Positions 9,556 to 18,705 of a DNA stretch of 64,000 nucleotides are shown one piece after another. Source of the stretch: an uncultured Rothia sp. GTDB lineage: Bacteria > Actinomycetota > Actinomycetes > Actinomycetales > Micrococcaceae. Each line of letters opens with the position of its first letter. Position 1 is the stretch's first letter. The position numbers and the translations under genes were made by a program. The notes beneath the pieces were generated by a model. The model saw nothing but the letters and a program-made list of their open reading frames with translations, was not told where the DNA came from and ran no database searches. The DNA is taken from contig CAMIIO010000009.1 in the NCBI GenBank assembly GCA_946221065.1, positions 1 to 64,000 on the forward strand. The letters are read 5' to 3'.

Positions 9556-9889
9556 GGCAAATAGTCTTTCGTATAACGCTATGAGTTAGTCATATTTTTA
9601 CACTCGCCTGCCACCCGAGCGCTCATTAGTTTACCCACCTAGATTCAGGATGTATATTCCGCCGTGGACAGAAAGAAGTGTGGAAAAGGACACACCAAAG
9701 AGGGCCTAAAAATAAGCACTCTTTGTTTTGGGGGCACGTAAAATCCAGGTGTTGATTAGGTAGAACACTTTTTCCTTTCCTTGGAAAGTGTTTTTAGTAA
9801 CCTCGCCCGCCACTCTTACATACATCTCATCAATGACAGAAAGCATACTTGTGTCATCATAAGGTGACATTATGCGCTAAAGTGTCATT
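9556..9889. other. Intergenic region, yhhQ-TetR
   Basis: No gene is visible in these 334 bp. An imperfect hairpin (arms around aacacttt and ggaaagtgtt, 9764-9797) followed by a run of T is found mid-way, and the right end carries the TetR operator described separately. Confidence 0.5.
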
Positions 9890-9892
9890 ATG
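9834..9892 (+). promoter_or_regulatory. Nested TGACA/TGTCA operator and probable leaderless start
   Basis: Alternating half-sites TGACA (9834), TGTCA (9852), TGACA (9865) and TGTCA (9883) form overlapping inverted repeats that cover the promoter and end 2 bp before the TetR start codon. A TAAAGT box (9878-9883) lies 7 nt before the ATG and no Shine-Dalgarno sequence is present, which suits a leaderless transcript. Autoregulation by the downstream TetR protein is inferred. Confidence 0.5.
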
Positions 9893-10558
9893 CCTAGAAT
9901 TTCAGCCTCATCAAACGCCGCGCAACGCGAAAACACCAAGCGCGCCATCCTCGACTCCTTCGGCCGGTTACTCTACTCCAAAGGTCTCCCCGGACTCACT
10001 ATGACCGACGTCGCCAAAAACGCCGGAATCGGTAGAACCGCCGTCTACAACTACTACGCAGACATGGGCGAACTCCTCGTTGCCTACGCCATGGACGAGA
10101 CCGATAAATTCCTTGAAGACCTCAACGGAGGCCTCGCCGGCGTCACCAACCCCATCGAAAAGCTCGCCGTCTACATCGGGCTAGAAATCGAACGTCTCTC
10201 CACTCACCACACCCCTCCCGGACCCGCCATGCGCTCCATCCTCTCCCCCGAAGCCTTCGCAAAGCTCGGCAAGCACGTCTCCGAACTACAGCGCGTGCTC
10301 TCCCAGATTCTCTCCGAAGCAATGATGCAAGGTTATATTCCCGAAAACGATATCCGCGCCATGGCACAGCTCGTTCACGGATCCCTCGCCTCCTCGGCAG
10401 ACCGCACCGACGAAGCTCCCAGTGCCCAAGCACGCCAAGAGCACATTAACAACACCATCCGTTTTATCCAGATGGGACTCGGCGCCCGATTCGACGCCAA
10501 CGGAAACCCGGTACGACTCGACGGCACGCTCATGCCGCCGCTCAGCGCCGTCTCCTAA
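9890..10558 (+). CDS. TetR-family transcriptional regulator
   Basis: A 222-residue regulator. The N-terminal DNA-binding domain is clear: TKRAILDSFGRLLYSKGLPGLTMTDVAKNAGIGRTAVYNYYADMGELL contains the TetR helix-turn-helix at about residues 40-60. The remainder is a helical ligand-binding domain without recognisable specificity. The start has no ribosome site and overlaps an array of TGACA/TGTCA half-sites, so it probably represses itself from a leaderless transcript. Divergent from yhhQ and convergent with the gene at 10597; the regulated target besides itself is unknown. Confidence 0.85.
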   Translation: MPRISASSNAAQRENTKRAILDSFGRLLYSKGLPGLTMTDVAKNAGIGRTAVYNYYADMGELLVAYAMDETDKFLEDLNGGLAGVTNPIEKLAVYIGLEIERLSTHHTPPGPAMRSILSPEAFAKLGKHVSELQRVLSQILSEAMMQGYIPENDIRAMAQLVHGSLASSADRTDEAPSAQARQEHINNTIRFIQMGLGARFDANGNPVRLDGTLMPPLSAVS

Positions 10559-10596
10559 ACACCGCCTCAACACGGCAGTAACGAATCACTGAAGTT

Positions 10597-10914
10597 CTAG
10601 CCTAAAAGCCCCGGGTGCAGGGAATCCAAATCCAGCACCCGGGCATACATCACCGCACGGCGTTGCAAGGCCGTCCGTAACGCCCGGTGAACGCCGTCCT
10701 CAAGATACATCTCCCCGCGATACCGCACCACATGCGGAAAAAGATCCCCATAAAACGTAGAATCCTCCGCAAGAAGCGTCTCCAGATTAAGGTGCTTCTG
10801 CGTGGTAATCAGCCGATCCAAGCGCACCTGCTCGGGCGCAATTTTCCCCCAGGACTGCATCGTCAAATGATGTTCTGGGTACGGACGGGAATCACCAACG
10901 GCCTTAAAAATCAT
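10597..10914 (-). CDS. Actinobacterial small protein annotated as VapB-family antitoxin
   Basis: A 105-residue protein starting MIFKAVGDSRPYPEH and ending in ALQRRAVMYARVLDLDS. This family is widespread in Actinobacteria; related proteins are usually labelled VapB-family antitoxins, but no VapC-like PIN-domain partner is encoded beside it here, so an actual antitoxin role is doubtful. The central segment LETLLAEDSTFYGDLFPHVVRYRGEMYLEDGVHRALRTAL is strongly patterned and resembles a ParB-like fold, with EDG-HR as the likely conserved core. Convergent with the TetR gene. Confidence 0.65.
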   Translation of the reverse strand: MIFKAVGDSRPYPEHHLTMQSWGKIAPEQVRLDRLITTQKHLNLETLLAEDSTFYGDLFPHVVRYRGEMYLEDGVHRALRTALQRRAVMYARVLDLDSLHPGLLG

Positions 10915-10986
10915 GCCTTCAATTTTACCTGCTGAATCTGACAGGTTTTACTGAACCCTAGTTTTTTGCCCACTGGTAAGTAACTC

Positions 10987-11043
10987 AAAAGCGACGACGC
11001 CGGCAGCACAAGAACCGTGGTTCCCCTCCGTGCCGACGTCGTC
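10987..11043 (-). terminator. Terminator of the DUF1501 gene
   Basis: A 13-bp imperfect stem (10993-11005 with 11031-11043, gacgacgccggca/tgccgacgtcgtc) followed in minus-strand sense by GCTTTTG, 14 bp beyond the stop codon. Confidence 0.6.
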
Positions 11044-11056
11044 CGCCCCGCCTCAG

Positions 11057-12454
11057 CTAGGCAAGCACACCTACCGGAGTCGGGGTGTACTCGGGGAACA
11101 CCTGTGCCAGCCGGGCATCATCAACACCCAACCCTTTCTTCATCACCTCAGCGGCAACCGCACGGTAATCGGTGCGGATAGCATTATCCTTATCCTCATC
11201 GTTCTTCAGCCCCTGCCAGCTACCGCCGGCAATTTTGCCCGTAGCCTTACCCGAGAGAATAAAGGAGAAGTTACCCGCCCCGTGATCGGTTCCCTGGGAG
11301 AGATTCTCCACGGTGGTTCGACCAAACTCGGAAACCGTCATCACCACAACATTCTGCATTCGCACCTTCCCCATATCTTTATAGAAGGCGCCCAGCGAAT
11401 CCCCCAGCTCACGAGCCAACACGTTCACTCGGTCTGCCTGCCCGCGGTGAGTATCCCAATCCCCCTGATCCACTGTGACCACTTGCACACCCTTATTTGC
11501 CTTAATAATCTGAGCCACATCTCGCAGGTTCGGCCCCAGTCCGGTGCTAGGATACTGTGCCCCGTTTTCTGGGCGGTATCCCTGCGCAGCCAACTGCTGC
11601 ATCTCCCCCATCGCCTGCAAGGTTTGCTGCGCCGTCGCACCCAAAGCACCACCCACCGAGTTAGCAATACGGTTCGCGGTAGCGTTAATAGTGTCTTTAT
11701 CGCGCATGACCGTAGCAGGTTTAAAATCGGTGAACCCGTTAATGGCCAGAATATCTCTATCCGCACCATAAAATGCGCCCGCTACCCGAGCCGCATGGGA
11801 ATACGCCCTAAATTGCGACTGGTTATCCGCCGTGGTGTCTAACAACCGAGCCAACCAGCCCGTCTTATACTGAACCGGAGCAGAACGGTCAGCTTCCGTG
11901 TAGTTAGTAAAGTGCGAGCGCGTATTGTTATCAATACCCACCGAATGCACAATCGAAAGATCCCCTGCCAGCCATGCCTCGGAAAGCCCATTCATTTCCG
12001 GGGCAAGCATAAAGGTATTATTCAATTGAACGGCACCCTTTTGCCCCAGGGATTTGCGGGTAGTCTTGCGGTTCGCATTGTAGTAGGGGTCATTGTACGG
12101 AGTGACGAGCGAAAGACCGTCCGCTCCACCGCGCAAATAAATCACCACGAGCACGGTGCCATCGCCTACCGGGGCGTCCGCATAGGCGTAGCGTGGAGCA
12201 ATGGACTCGCTCAACATCACCGAGCTTAACGAAAGCACGCCCACACCCGCACCCGTCAACACGTTACGCCGGTTAGGGCCCTTGCCCGCGCGTTTTTGCA
12301 AGCGCTCCAACGCCACGCGATTAGCCTGCTCAACAGAGCCAATGGTTTCACCCGTTTCGGTATCTACCAAAAAGTTACGGCGATCATCACCGGAGTGATG
12401 GTGTACCTGGTGCAACGCATCATCTTTTAAAAAGAGAGTATTCAGAGGCTTCAT
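11057..12454 (-). CDS. DUF1501 protein, Tat-exported
   Basis: A 465-residue member of the DUF1501 family, related in fold to sulfatases/alkaline-phosphatase-like hydrolases but of unknown activity. ATG at 12454 is chosen because AAAGGA lies 6 nt upstream. An unusual polar stretch of about 55 residues precedes a twin-arginine segment (PNRRNVLTGAGVGVLSLSS), implying Tat export with a long n-region. Later features are YLRGGADGLSLVTPYND, THFTNYTEADRS-like SHF, and DHGAGNFSFILSG near the end, all typical of the family. It follows the DUF1800 gene, its usual partner, by about 110 bp. Confidence 0.85.
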   Translation of the reverse strand: MKPLNTLFLKDDALHQVHHHSGDDRRNFLVDTETGETIGSVEQANRVALERLQKRAGKGPNRRNVLTGAGVGVLSLSSVMLSESIAPRYAYADAPVGDGTVLVVIYLRGGADGLSLVTPYNDPYYNANRKTTRKSLGQKGAVQLNNTFMLAPEMNGLSEAWLAGDLSIVHSVGIDNNTRSHFTNYTEADRSAPVQYKTGWLARLLDTTADNQSQFRAYSHAARVAGAFYGADRDILAINGFTDFKPATVMRDKDTINATANRIANSVGGALGATAQQTLQAMGEMQQLAAQGYRPENGAQYPSTGLGPNLRDVAQIIKANKGVQVVTVDQGDWDTHRGQADRVNVLARELGDSLGAFYKDMGKVRMQNVVVMTVSEFGRTTVENLSQGTDHGAGNFSFILSGKATGKIAGGSWQGLKNDEDKDNAIRTDYRAVAAEVMKKGLGVDDARLAQVFPEYTPTPVGVLA

Positions 12455-12562
12455 CAAAAATCCTTTGTCCTCACGTCCGAACATACGGTCTACGCTTCGC
12501 TGCGTTTTACGGACCGTCTCGGCGTTACGGAAAAATCTAGGGTTAGTTAAGAGGAATAAAAA

Positions 12563-14125
12563 TTAGGAAAGCAACCAGTGCGGGCAGGCCAAGGTTGCCT
12601 CAACCAGGCGATAGACCTCGCCCTCGTTCGCAATAACTTCACCGGCGGCAGTGGACTGGGTAGCGGCTTGCACCTCGTTACGCGTTACCGCATATACAGC
12701 GATGGCATTAATGAGCTCTGCATTGTTTCCCGCAAATCCGGTGAGGTACTCAAAGGTTTGACGCGCAGCGTCCTGCGCGCTCGTTACCCCGAGCTGAATG
12801 CCAATTTTGTTAGACCACACGATTTTATGAGCCCAACGATCCAGTGAGGACATGTCGTTAGGCCCATCCCAGGTGGAAATATAGTTCGTGAAACGGCCAA
12901 AGCGCGTGAGCATTCCGTAGTTAGCTGAGTTAATCCAGGCTTGAGCAGAGAGCGAGTAACCGTTAGTTGCCGGAGGGTCAAAAGGCATACCGCAGTTATA
13001 TTTGAGCACCATATACATCTTGTACAGCACCTGATCCAGCGCCCCCGTATCAGAGAGGTCATGCCAGCCCTTCATCTGTAGCTTTCCAGCTGCCATCAGC
13101 GAGCATAAGACAGACCAGGGGCGGCGAATCGTTTTACCGGCAGAGGCAGCGAACTCTGGAGAGTTGAGAAGCTGGCGGAGCACCGGGCGGATATCGGTAT
13201 CGTTTGCCACGTAGGTGGTAGCAAGGTTCTGCGCCAATTCCTCATAATCGGCGTCCTCCCCCACAAAGAATTGGATGAGGCGGCGGGAAATCCGCAGGCC
13301 GGTAAAGCGGTCGGTAGCCAGGTAGTCCGTGAGTTCGCGTACTGTGGCGTACATGTCGGCAGCCGTGGAGCCGCCGTTCTCGAAGGTTTTGCCCATTACG
13401 GTCAGCGGTCCAAAATGGTGCAAATCCGGGCGGGCCTCCGCAAAGTATGTTTCAGTATTTGCCGCCAGCCCGGTCAGCAACAGAGCCACGTTGACGACGT
13501 CGTCCTGGGTGTACCCTTTCTCCGAGCCCCAGCCGTGTAGCTCCATGAGCTCACGCCCCATATTCTCGTTGAGTGCGTACCTGTTGTTGGTGTTGTTATC
13601 AAGGAAGTAAGACATGGTCTGTGAGCAGGTCATGTTAAAGAGGAGGTCTTTGTACTTACCCAGCGCACCGTTGAAGAGGAGGGAGACGTAGTCGTGGTAG
13701 CCGTTGGGCGCTTTTTCGATATTGGTAGCAAGAATATCTGCCCAGAATTGTGCCATAACGCCCTGCAAGTGGCGGTTGGTGTTCCATAGCCGGTGCAAGG
13801 TGGACTGTAGAACATATACGGCGACGTCGTAGGGGTGGTTCTTCGCGCTGGGCTGATAAACGTCCCAAAAGTTCTTATCGAGGGTTCTATTGCCATCGGG
13901 GATGGTGAAGGTGGAGGGGAAAAGCGCTTCCCGTTCAGCTTCATATTGCGCGGATTCAGCGATTGACTCGGGCTTGAGTTGTTGCTCGATCCACTGTTCC
14001 GGTCCCATTTTTTCGATACTCTGAGCGAGTTCTTGAGTGGGCGCGGTGGAAAGTTTACGGGCGTAGAACCAGCCGATTGAGCTGGTTAGCGTTGTTCCGG
14101 ACAAATATGGAGAGACGAAGTCCAT
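12563..14125 (-). CDS. DUF1800 family protein
   Basis: A 520-residue DUF1800 protein, recognised by HRLWNTNRHLQGVMAQFWADIL near residue 110, the NENMGRELMELHGWG motif near residue 180 and TGLRISRRLIQFFVGED around residue 280. DUF1800 and DUF1501 genes travel together in many bacteria and are thought to act together in an extracytoplasmic process, though the biochemical role is not settled. No signal peptide is evident here, unlike the Tat-bearing partner at 11057, so it may be exported with it (inference). A short AAAGG lies about 13 nt before the ATG. Confidence 0.85.
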   Translation of the reverse strand: MDFVSPYLSGTTLTSSIGWFYARKLSTAPTQELAQSIEKMGPEQWIEQQLKPESIAESAQYEAEREALFPSTFTIPDGNRTLDKNFWDVYQPSAKNHPYDVAVYVLQSTLHRLWNTNRHLQGVMAQFWADILATNIEKAPNGYHDYVSLLFNGALGKYKDLLFNMTCSQTMSYFLDNNTNNRYALNENMGRELMELHGWGSEKGYTQDDVVNVALLLTGLAANTETYFAEARPDLHHFGPLTVMGKTFENGGSTAADMYATVRELTDYLATDRFTGLRISRRLIQFFVGEDADYEELAQNLATTYVANDTDIRPVLRQLLNSPEFAASAGKTIRRPWSVLCSLMAAGKLQMKGWHDLSDTGALDQVLYKMYMVLKYNCGMPFDPPATNGYSLSAQAWINSANYGMLTRFGRFTNYISTWDGPNDMSSLDRWAHKIVWSNKIGIQLGVTSAQDAARQTFEYLTGFAGNNAELINAIAVYAVTRNEVQAATQSTAAGEVIANEGEVYRLVEATLACPHWLLS

Positions 14126-14529
14126 GAGTTCTTCGGCCTTTGCACTAGGGAATGTTGAGCCTTATAAACGCGGTGTGCGAATGATTGGTTGTCTTGATAA
14201 GGTCGCGGCCTGTAGGGAACTCGCACATTTGTTACCGGCGGGTAAGGTCACGAAATTATTAAGACGCTGGAAACGATACCGTATTTCCTCCTGGCTAGGG
14301 AGGATTCTTTCAAATTAGTGATTATTGAACATTAATGGGGACAAGTGTTGTGATTCCTATATTTTGCGAAAAATACAACGTTTACGCAGGTCAGAAAGAC
14401 GTATTTAGACGACGGTTCCCTCAAACCGCCCACAACTCAGCACCCGTCAAATCATCAGACAAGGCAACTCGCCCACAGGCAGAAAAACGGCAAATGCGCG
14501 CAAAGTGTTGAGGAAAGGCTATATTTAGA

Positions 14530-14637
14530 GCGGACTTGCAAGAGTCAAGTTGTTGAACAAACAGCGCATCGACCATTGCGCCCACCAGGGTGCAACAGAG
14601 ACGGCAACACTTCCCATGGGCGGTGTTGCCGTTTTTG
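14530..14637 (+). ncRNA. Candidate small RNA
   Basis: A TATATT -10-like box at 14520-14525, a short hairpin-forming segment (14572-14592) and a perfect terminator (14601-14632 plus T run) define a potential transcript of about 108 nt with no open frame. No -35 box is obvious. The transcript is a hypothesis from structure alone. Confidence 0.3.
14601..14637 (+). terminator. Strong intrinsic terminator
   Basis: Perfect 10-bp stem (acggcaacac/gtgttgccgt, 14601-14610 and 14623-14632) with a 12-nt loop and a run of T immediately after, in plus-strand sense. No plus-strand protein gene precedes it. Confidence 0.75.
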
Positions 14638-14737
14638 TGCTCTTCCTAGTAGTTCTTACTCGCACCCCGAGTTCTTGGATTGCCCCCCCCCCGAAAGAAT
14701 ATAGGGTCTGGGGAAGAACTAAGAACTGCATAAAACA

Positions 14738-14775
14738 AAACCCCTGCCTCACCGTGACCGGCAAAGCAGGGGTTT
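14738..14775 (-). terminator. Terminator of tRNA-Ser
   Basis: AAACCCCTGC/GCAGGGGTTT stem read on the minus strand, followed by TTGTTTT, 6 bp beyond the tRNA 3' end. Confidence 0.75.
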
Positions 14776-14780
14776 CTTAG

Positions 14781-14868
14781 TGGCGGAGGATGGGGGATTT
14801 GAACCCCCGAGGGCGTGAACCCAACACGCGTTCCAGGCGTGCGCCATAGGCCGCTAGGCGAATCCTCC
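14781..14868 (-). tRNA. tRNA-Ser (anticodon GGA)
   Basis: Minus-strand sequence folds into a class II tRNA: acceptor stem GGAGGAT/ATCCTCC, anticodon loop CTGGAAC with anticodon GGA, a long variable arm, T-loop GGTTCAAATCC, discriminator G and an encoded CCA end at 14781-14783. The variable arm and GGA anticodon identify serine (UCC/UCU codons). Confidence 0.95.
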
Positions 14869-15218
14869 AGGCTGTTGCTTAGTCACTCAAACGTAACTTC
14901 ACGAAAGCGAACAGATACGAGCCTACCACGGCTTTTTGCCGGTTAGCAACTTAAAGGCCACCTCGGGTGGCAGATTCTTAGTAAATGTTAGTCACGCCAT
15001 AGAATCTGCCGTATTTTCAAGGCAAAGTCAATTAGTTTTCCGCACCGAGCGACGGCGTCGAACTACCAAAACCAGGCCACCCCATAGGCAAGCGTTGCCC
15101 GCTGCCAGGACGGAAGGGGTTCGGGTGCTCATACATATACATCAGCCCTCTTATCTGTGGTTCTCCACCATACATAGATCTAAAATTGCCAGGGGTCTGC
15201 AGAGCTGGTAAAGTTCAC
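14869..15218. other. Intergenic, tRNA-Ser to SRP RNA
   Basis: About 350 bp with no supported gene; it should contain the tRNA-Ser promoter (minus strand) and the SRP RNA promoter (plus strand), but no boxes are convincing. Confidence 0.4.
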
Positions 15219-15312
15219 TATGCCTCTTACGTGGCGTTATCTCGGAAAACTCCCCCAGGGCCGGAAGGCAGCAAGGGTATCTGGGCTCTGACGGGTGCGT
15301 AAGGGGTCTTTT
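15219..15312 (+). ncRNA. ffs: Signal recognition particle RNA (4.5S, small bacterial type)
   Basis: The universally conserved SRP domain IV is present: CAGGGCCGGAAGGCAGCAAG near 15256-15275 with its pairing strand GGGCTCTGACGGGTGCG. The outer stem CCTCTTACG (15223-15231) pairs with CGTAAGGGG (15298-15306), giving a short hairpin RNA of about 95 nt followed by TCTTTTAG. It binds Ffh for co-translational membrane targeting. Exact ends are estimated. Location just upstream of dnaX is common in Actinobacteria. Confidence 0.9.
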
Positions 15313-15640
15313 AGTCTATGAAACACTTTATCGGGCTCCATGTGCGCCTTTCTTAACTGCACCGGCAACTGCACCGATTCGTCAAGCTCTCCCACAACCC
15401 ACGCTTTCCCGCCCAAATACAACAATTGTCCTAGCGGATTTTGAATGATTTTTACCGCTCACCAGCCATAAGTTACCTCTCACAGAATCGGCTTTCACTT
15501 GCGCCCAGAACGATTCAGCGCATCATACACAAGCGAGTAAGAGTTCGATGCTTACCGTGAAATCTTCTTAAAATGTCAGTCAATCTCAGTAGACTAAACA
15601 CAGATTCTTTATCCATCCCACGAACGTATAAGGTTGAGCT
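15313..15640. other. Intergenic, SRP RNA to dnaX
   Basis: Around 330 bp without recognisable genes; presumably holds the dnaX promoter. No convincing motif was found. Confidence 0.4.
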
Positions 15641-18634
15641 GTGAGTACCGCACTATATCGCCGCTATCGTCCGGAAACCTTTGCCGAGGTTATTGGCCAG
15701 GAACACGTGACCGAACCTCTCATCACAGCGCTCCAAAACAACCGCGTGAACCATGCTTACCTCTTTTCAGGTCCGCGTGGTTGCGGCAAAACGACGTCGG
15801 CACGTATTTTGGCGCGTTGTCTCAACTGCGTGCAAGGCCCTACCCCCACCCCCTGCGGCGTGTGCGATTCCTGTAGGGAACTCTCCCGCGATGGTAGCGG
15901 TTCCCTAGACGTAATTGAGATGGATGCCGCCTCGCACGGCGGCGTGGATCACGCCCGCGATTTGCGCGAACGCGCCACCTTTGCCCCGGTACGTGACCGG
16001 TACAAGATTTTTATTATCGACGAAGCACACATGGTTACCCGCGAGGGTTTTAACGCGCTACTCAAAATTGTTGAAGAGCCACCGGAACATATTAAGTTTA
16101 TTTTTGCCACCACCGAGCCCAACAAGGTGCTCGGCACCATTCGTTCCCGCACTCACCACTACCCGTTCCGGCTGGTTCCGCCGGAAACTCTGCACGACTA
16201 CCTGGCGCAGCTGTGTGAGGAAGAGAATGTCTCGGTAGCCAGCGGAGTACTCCAACTGGTAGTGCGCGCCGGCGGCGGTTCGGTGCGCGATTCACTCTCG
16301 ATCTTGGATCAGCTCATGGCAGGGTCTGGTTCAGAGGGAATTACCTATGATCTTGCCGTGGCGCTGCTGGGGTACACTCACGCAGAGCTACTTGACGAGG
16401 TGGTACTGGCATTTGCCCACGGAAACGCCGCAGAGGTGTTCCGCGCGGTGGATCGCGTGATTCAGTCCGGGCAAGACCCCCGCCGCTTTGTGGAGGACCT
16501 TCTCGAACGGTTCCGCGACCTTATTATTGTGCAAGCAGTCCCCGATTCTGCCGAGGCAATTTTGCACGGCATGGGTGCCGAGCAGATTGCCCGACTACGC
16601 GCACAAGCCGCGGAATTTGGTGCGGCGGAGCTCTCTCGCGCGGCCGACGTCACCAATGATGGCCTCAATGAGATGTCTGGGGCAACGTCTCCGCAGCTTC
16701 ATCTTGAGTTGCTCTGTGCACGTATTTTGCTTCCTGCCTCCGATAAAACCGTGGGAGGAGTGGGGGCGCGCCTGGATCGTCTTGAACGTCGCGTGGCTAA
16801 TGGAGACATTCCCGTACCTTCCGGAACTTCTGCTCAGCCCGGTCAAGCAGTGGCAGGAGCGGAGCAGTCGGCTGTGGCTCCTCAACTAACTCAGCAAGCT
16901 CAGCCAACCCAACCGATTCAGCAAGCGCCGCTTGCTAACTTGCGCAGGACCTCCCGATCAGACCAAGCGGAAACCCGCTCCCCACAGCACGCTCCGCAGA
17001 ACGCGCCCGAACCGAATAGTGCTCGCGCGCAGCGTCCCGTTCAGAAGTCTGCTCACTCCATCCAGCGCCCGAGTGCCTCCGCGCCGTCGCCGACTCCCAT
17101 CACTCAGAGAACACAACAACCCTCTCCACAAGAAGTGGTTAGCCGAGTCCGCGGGTCATGGCAGAACATTCTCAACGCCATACAGAGCCCCCAGGCACGT
17201 GAGGGTTTTGCTCGGTGCGAGCCCACGCGGTTTAAGGACGGCGCTATCTATCTACGCGCCACTATGAGCACGCTTAAACAGGTCAAAGACTTTCTGCCGC
17301 AGCTCAAAGCTGCCTTACGGGAAGTTGTGCAACTCGATCTTGAGATACACGCGGAGGTCGCCAAACCGCAGCCGGGCGGTAACGTCCCAACGTCGCAGAG
17401 GCCGGCACAGTCCACTAGGCCTGTCCAAAGCAGTCCCGCACAGCCCTTTACACCTCAGCCGCCCGTAGCAAACGGCCCTCGCGGCGGTGAAGAAGCCTGG
17501 CGAACCCACGGCCAGCCACGCACCACCGACACCCCGCAATGGAGCACCGAAGACTGGAACAATCCCGTAACAGAGTGGGCGGTAGCGCCCATTCCCTCCG
17601 GAAATGACACCAAAAATTCTGCCCTGCCGGGAAACACCGTAAAACCTGCGGAAAACAATGTGCAATTGCGTGTGATTGACGGCGAAGGCGCAGACAATCC
17701 GCAACGCTCCCGCGACAGCCATCCTTCCTCCGGCAAATGGAAGCGCCCGGATATTTCCGCCGCTCCCGATGCCGAGGAAACTATGGGGAGTAAAGAGGAC
17801 GAACACTCTCACGTTTCTCAACCGGTAGATTCAACCGGGCAAGCTGCTCAGGATCCCGTTCAAGAGGGTATGGAAGACGCCGAAGAGTCTGCAGGCTCCT
17901 CCCCCGTAGCCGCCGTGCCTGATATGCATTCGGAAGAAGATACTTCCCGCTACACGGATGAACCCGATACTCGCACGCCCAATACCGGTATTGCCGATGG
18001 CACCGCGGAGGCCGCCCCGGCTGAGGAGTCCATGATTCCCGAACTGGAGCAGACCCCGGAGCCGCCCCAACCCCAAGACATTCCAGAGCCCAAGGCCGAG
18101 CGCAATGTTCCTTCCTCAGAGCGTCCCGTCACCACGGAGTACGGCGATTACGAAGGTGGACACTACGACGACGCCCCGCCCGAAGATGATGAGTACGTCT
18201 CCGGTGTTGGGTACGTGAATAACTCTTCACAAGGCGCTGCGGAGTCTGCTCCTGCTCCTGCTGGGGTCTTACCCCCGCTGGCTCAGACTACACAGCAAAA
18301 CCGCCAGGCTTCTCCGCTACGTCCCTCGCCGGCGGAGGAAGATACCTCCGCACCAACCTCAGAACAGCACCATCCGAGTCGTCTGAAATCAAATGAAGGA
18401 GCAGAGACTCCGAAGCCAGGATTCCGCGAACGTTTTGCCGAGCAACTCGCCGCCGGTCAGCGTGCCAGCGCACGCCTGGCTCAGGCTGGTTCTGCGACAA
18501 ACACCGATGAACCCGAGAATTTCTCGGTATCCGATGACGACGAAGCACTGGAATCTTCGGTACTGATTGGCCAGCGCGCGGTGGAGAAGATTCTTGGCGG
18601 CGTGGTGATTGATGAAAGACCCTACGGCCAATAG
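15641..18634 (+). CDS. dnaX: DNA polymerase III subunit gamma/tau
   Basis: A 997-residue clamp-loader ATPase of the replisome. The N-terminal AAA+ module (about residues 1-370) has Walker A GPRGCGKT (44-51), a zinc module with cysteines 60, 63/72, 75 and 78, Walker B IFIIDEAH (about 123-130) and the arginine-finger-containing SRTH segment. A second folded segment around residues 495-590 (VVSRVRGSWQNILNAI...) matches the actinobacterial tau C-terminal domain. Unusually, this is followed by roughly 380 residues of acidic, Pro/Glu/Ser-rich low complexity before a conserved-looking end, IGQRAVEKILGGVVIDERP. Start is GTG with a weak upstream AAGGTTGAG. Followed by recR after 71 bp. Confidence 0.95.
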   Translation: MSTALYRRYRPETFAEVIGQEHVTEPLITALQNNRVNHAYLFSGPRGCGKTTSARILARCLNCVQGPTPTPCGVCDSCRELSRDGSGSLDVIEMDAASHGGVDHARDLRERATFAPVRDRYKIFIIDEAHMVTREGFNALLKIVEEPPEHIKFIFATTEPNKVLGTIRSRTHHYPFRLVPPETLHDYLAQLCEEENVSVASGVLQLVVRAGGGSVRDSLSILDQLMAGSGSEGITYDLAVALLGYTHAELLDEVVLAFAHGNAAEVFRAVDRVIQSGQDPRRFVEDLLERFRDLIIVQAVPDSAEAILHGMGAEQIARLRAQAAEFGAAELSRAADVTNDGLNEMSGATSPQLHLELLCARILLPASDKTVGGVGARLDRLERRVANGDIPVPSGTSAQPGQAVAGAEQSAVAPQLTQQAQPTQPIQQAPLANLRRTSRSDQAETRSPQHAPQNAPEPNSARAQRPVQKSAHSIQRPSASAPSPTPITQRTQQPSPQEVVSRVRGSWQNILNAIQSPQAREGFARCEPTRFKDGAIYLRATMSTLKQVKDFLPQLKAALREVVQLDLEIHAEVAKPQPGGNVPTSQRPAQSTRPVQSSPAQPFTPQPPVANGPRGGEEAWRTHGQPRTTDTPQWSTEDWNNPVTEWAVAPIPSGNDTKNSALPGNTVKPAENNVQLRVIDGEGADNPQRSRDSHPSSGKWKRPDISAAPDAEETMGSKEDEHSHVSQPVDSTGQAAQDPVQEGMEDAEESAGSSPVAAVPDMHSEEDTSRYTDEPDTRTPNTGIADGTAEAAPAEESMIPELEQTPEPPQPQDIPEPKAERNVPSSERPVTTEYGDYEGGHYDDAPPEDDEYVSGVGYVNNSSQGAAESAPAPAGVLPPLAQTTQQNRQASPLRPSPAEEDTSAPTSEQHHPSRLKSNEGAETPKPGFRERFAEQLAAGQRASARLAQAGSATNTDEPENFSVSDDDEALESSVLIGQRAVEKILGGVVIDERPYGQ

Positions 18635-18705
18635 GTAGGGTGCGCGGGTAGATTAGTCTGCCCGCGCTTTCTGCCCCTCGTTTCCCCGTTGATAAGGAGT
18701 TATAG

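Larger units (their letters stand above)
14126..14780. other. Gene-free stretch with possible small RNA and two terminators
   Basis: No convincing protein gene. The first 390 bp show nothing recognisable. From about 14520 there is a TATATT box, a hairpin (TTGCGCCC-ACCA-GGGTGCAA) and a strong terminator at 14601-14637, consistent with a small RNA on the plus strand. A second terminator at 14738-14775 belongs to the minus-strand tRNA-Ser. Confidence 0.5.
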
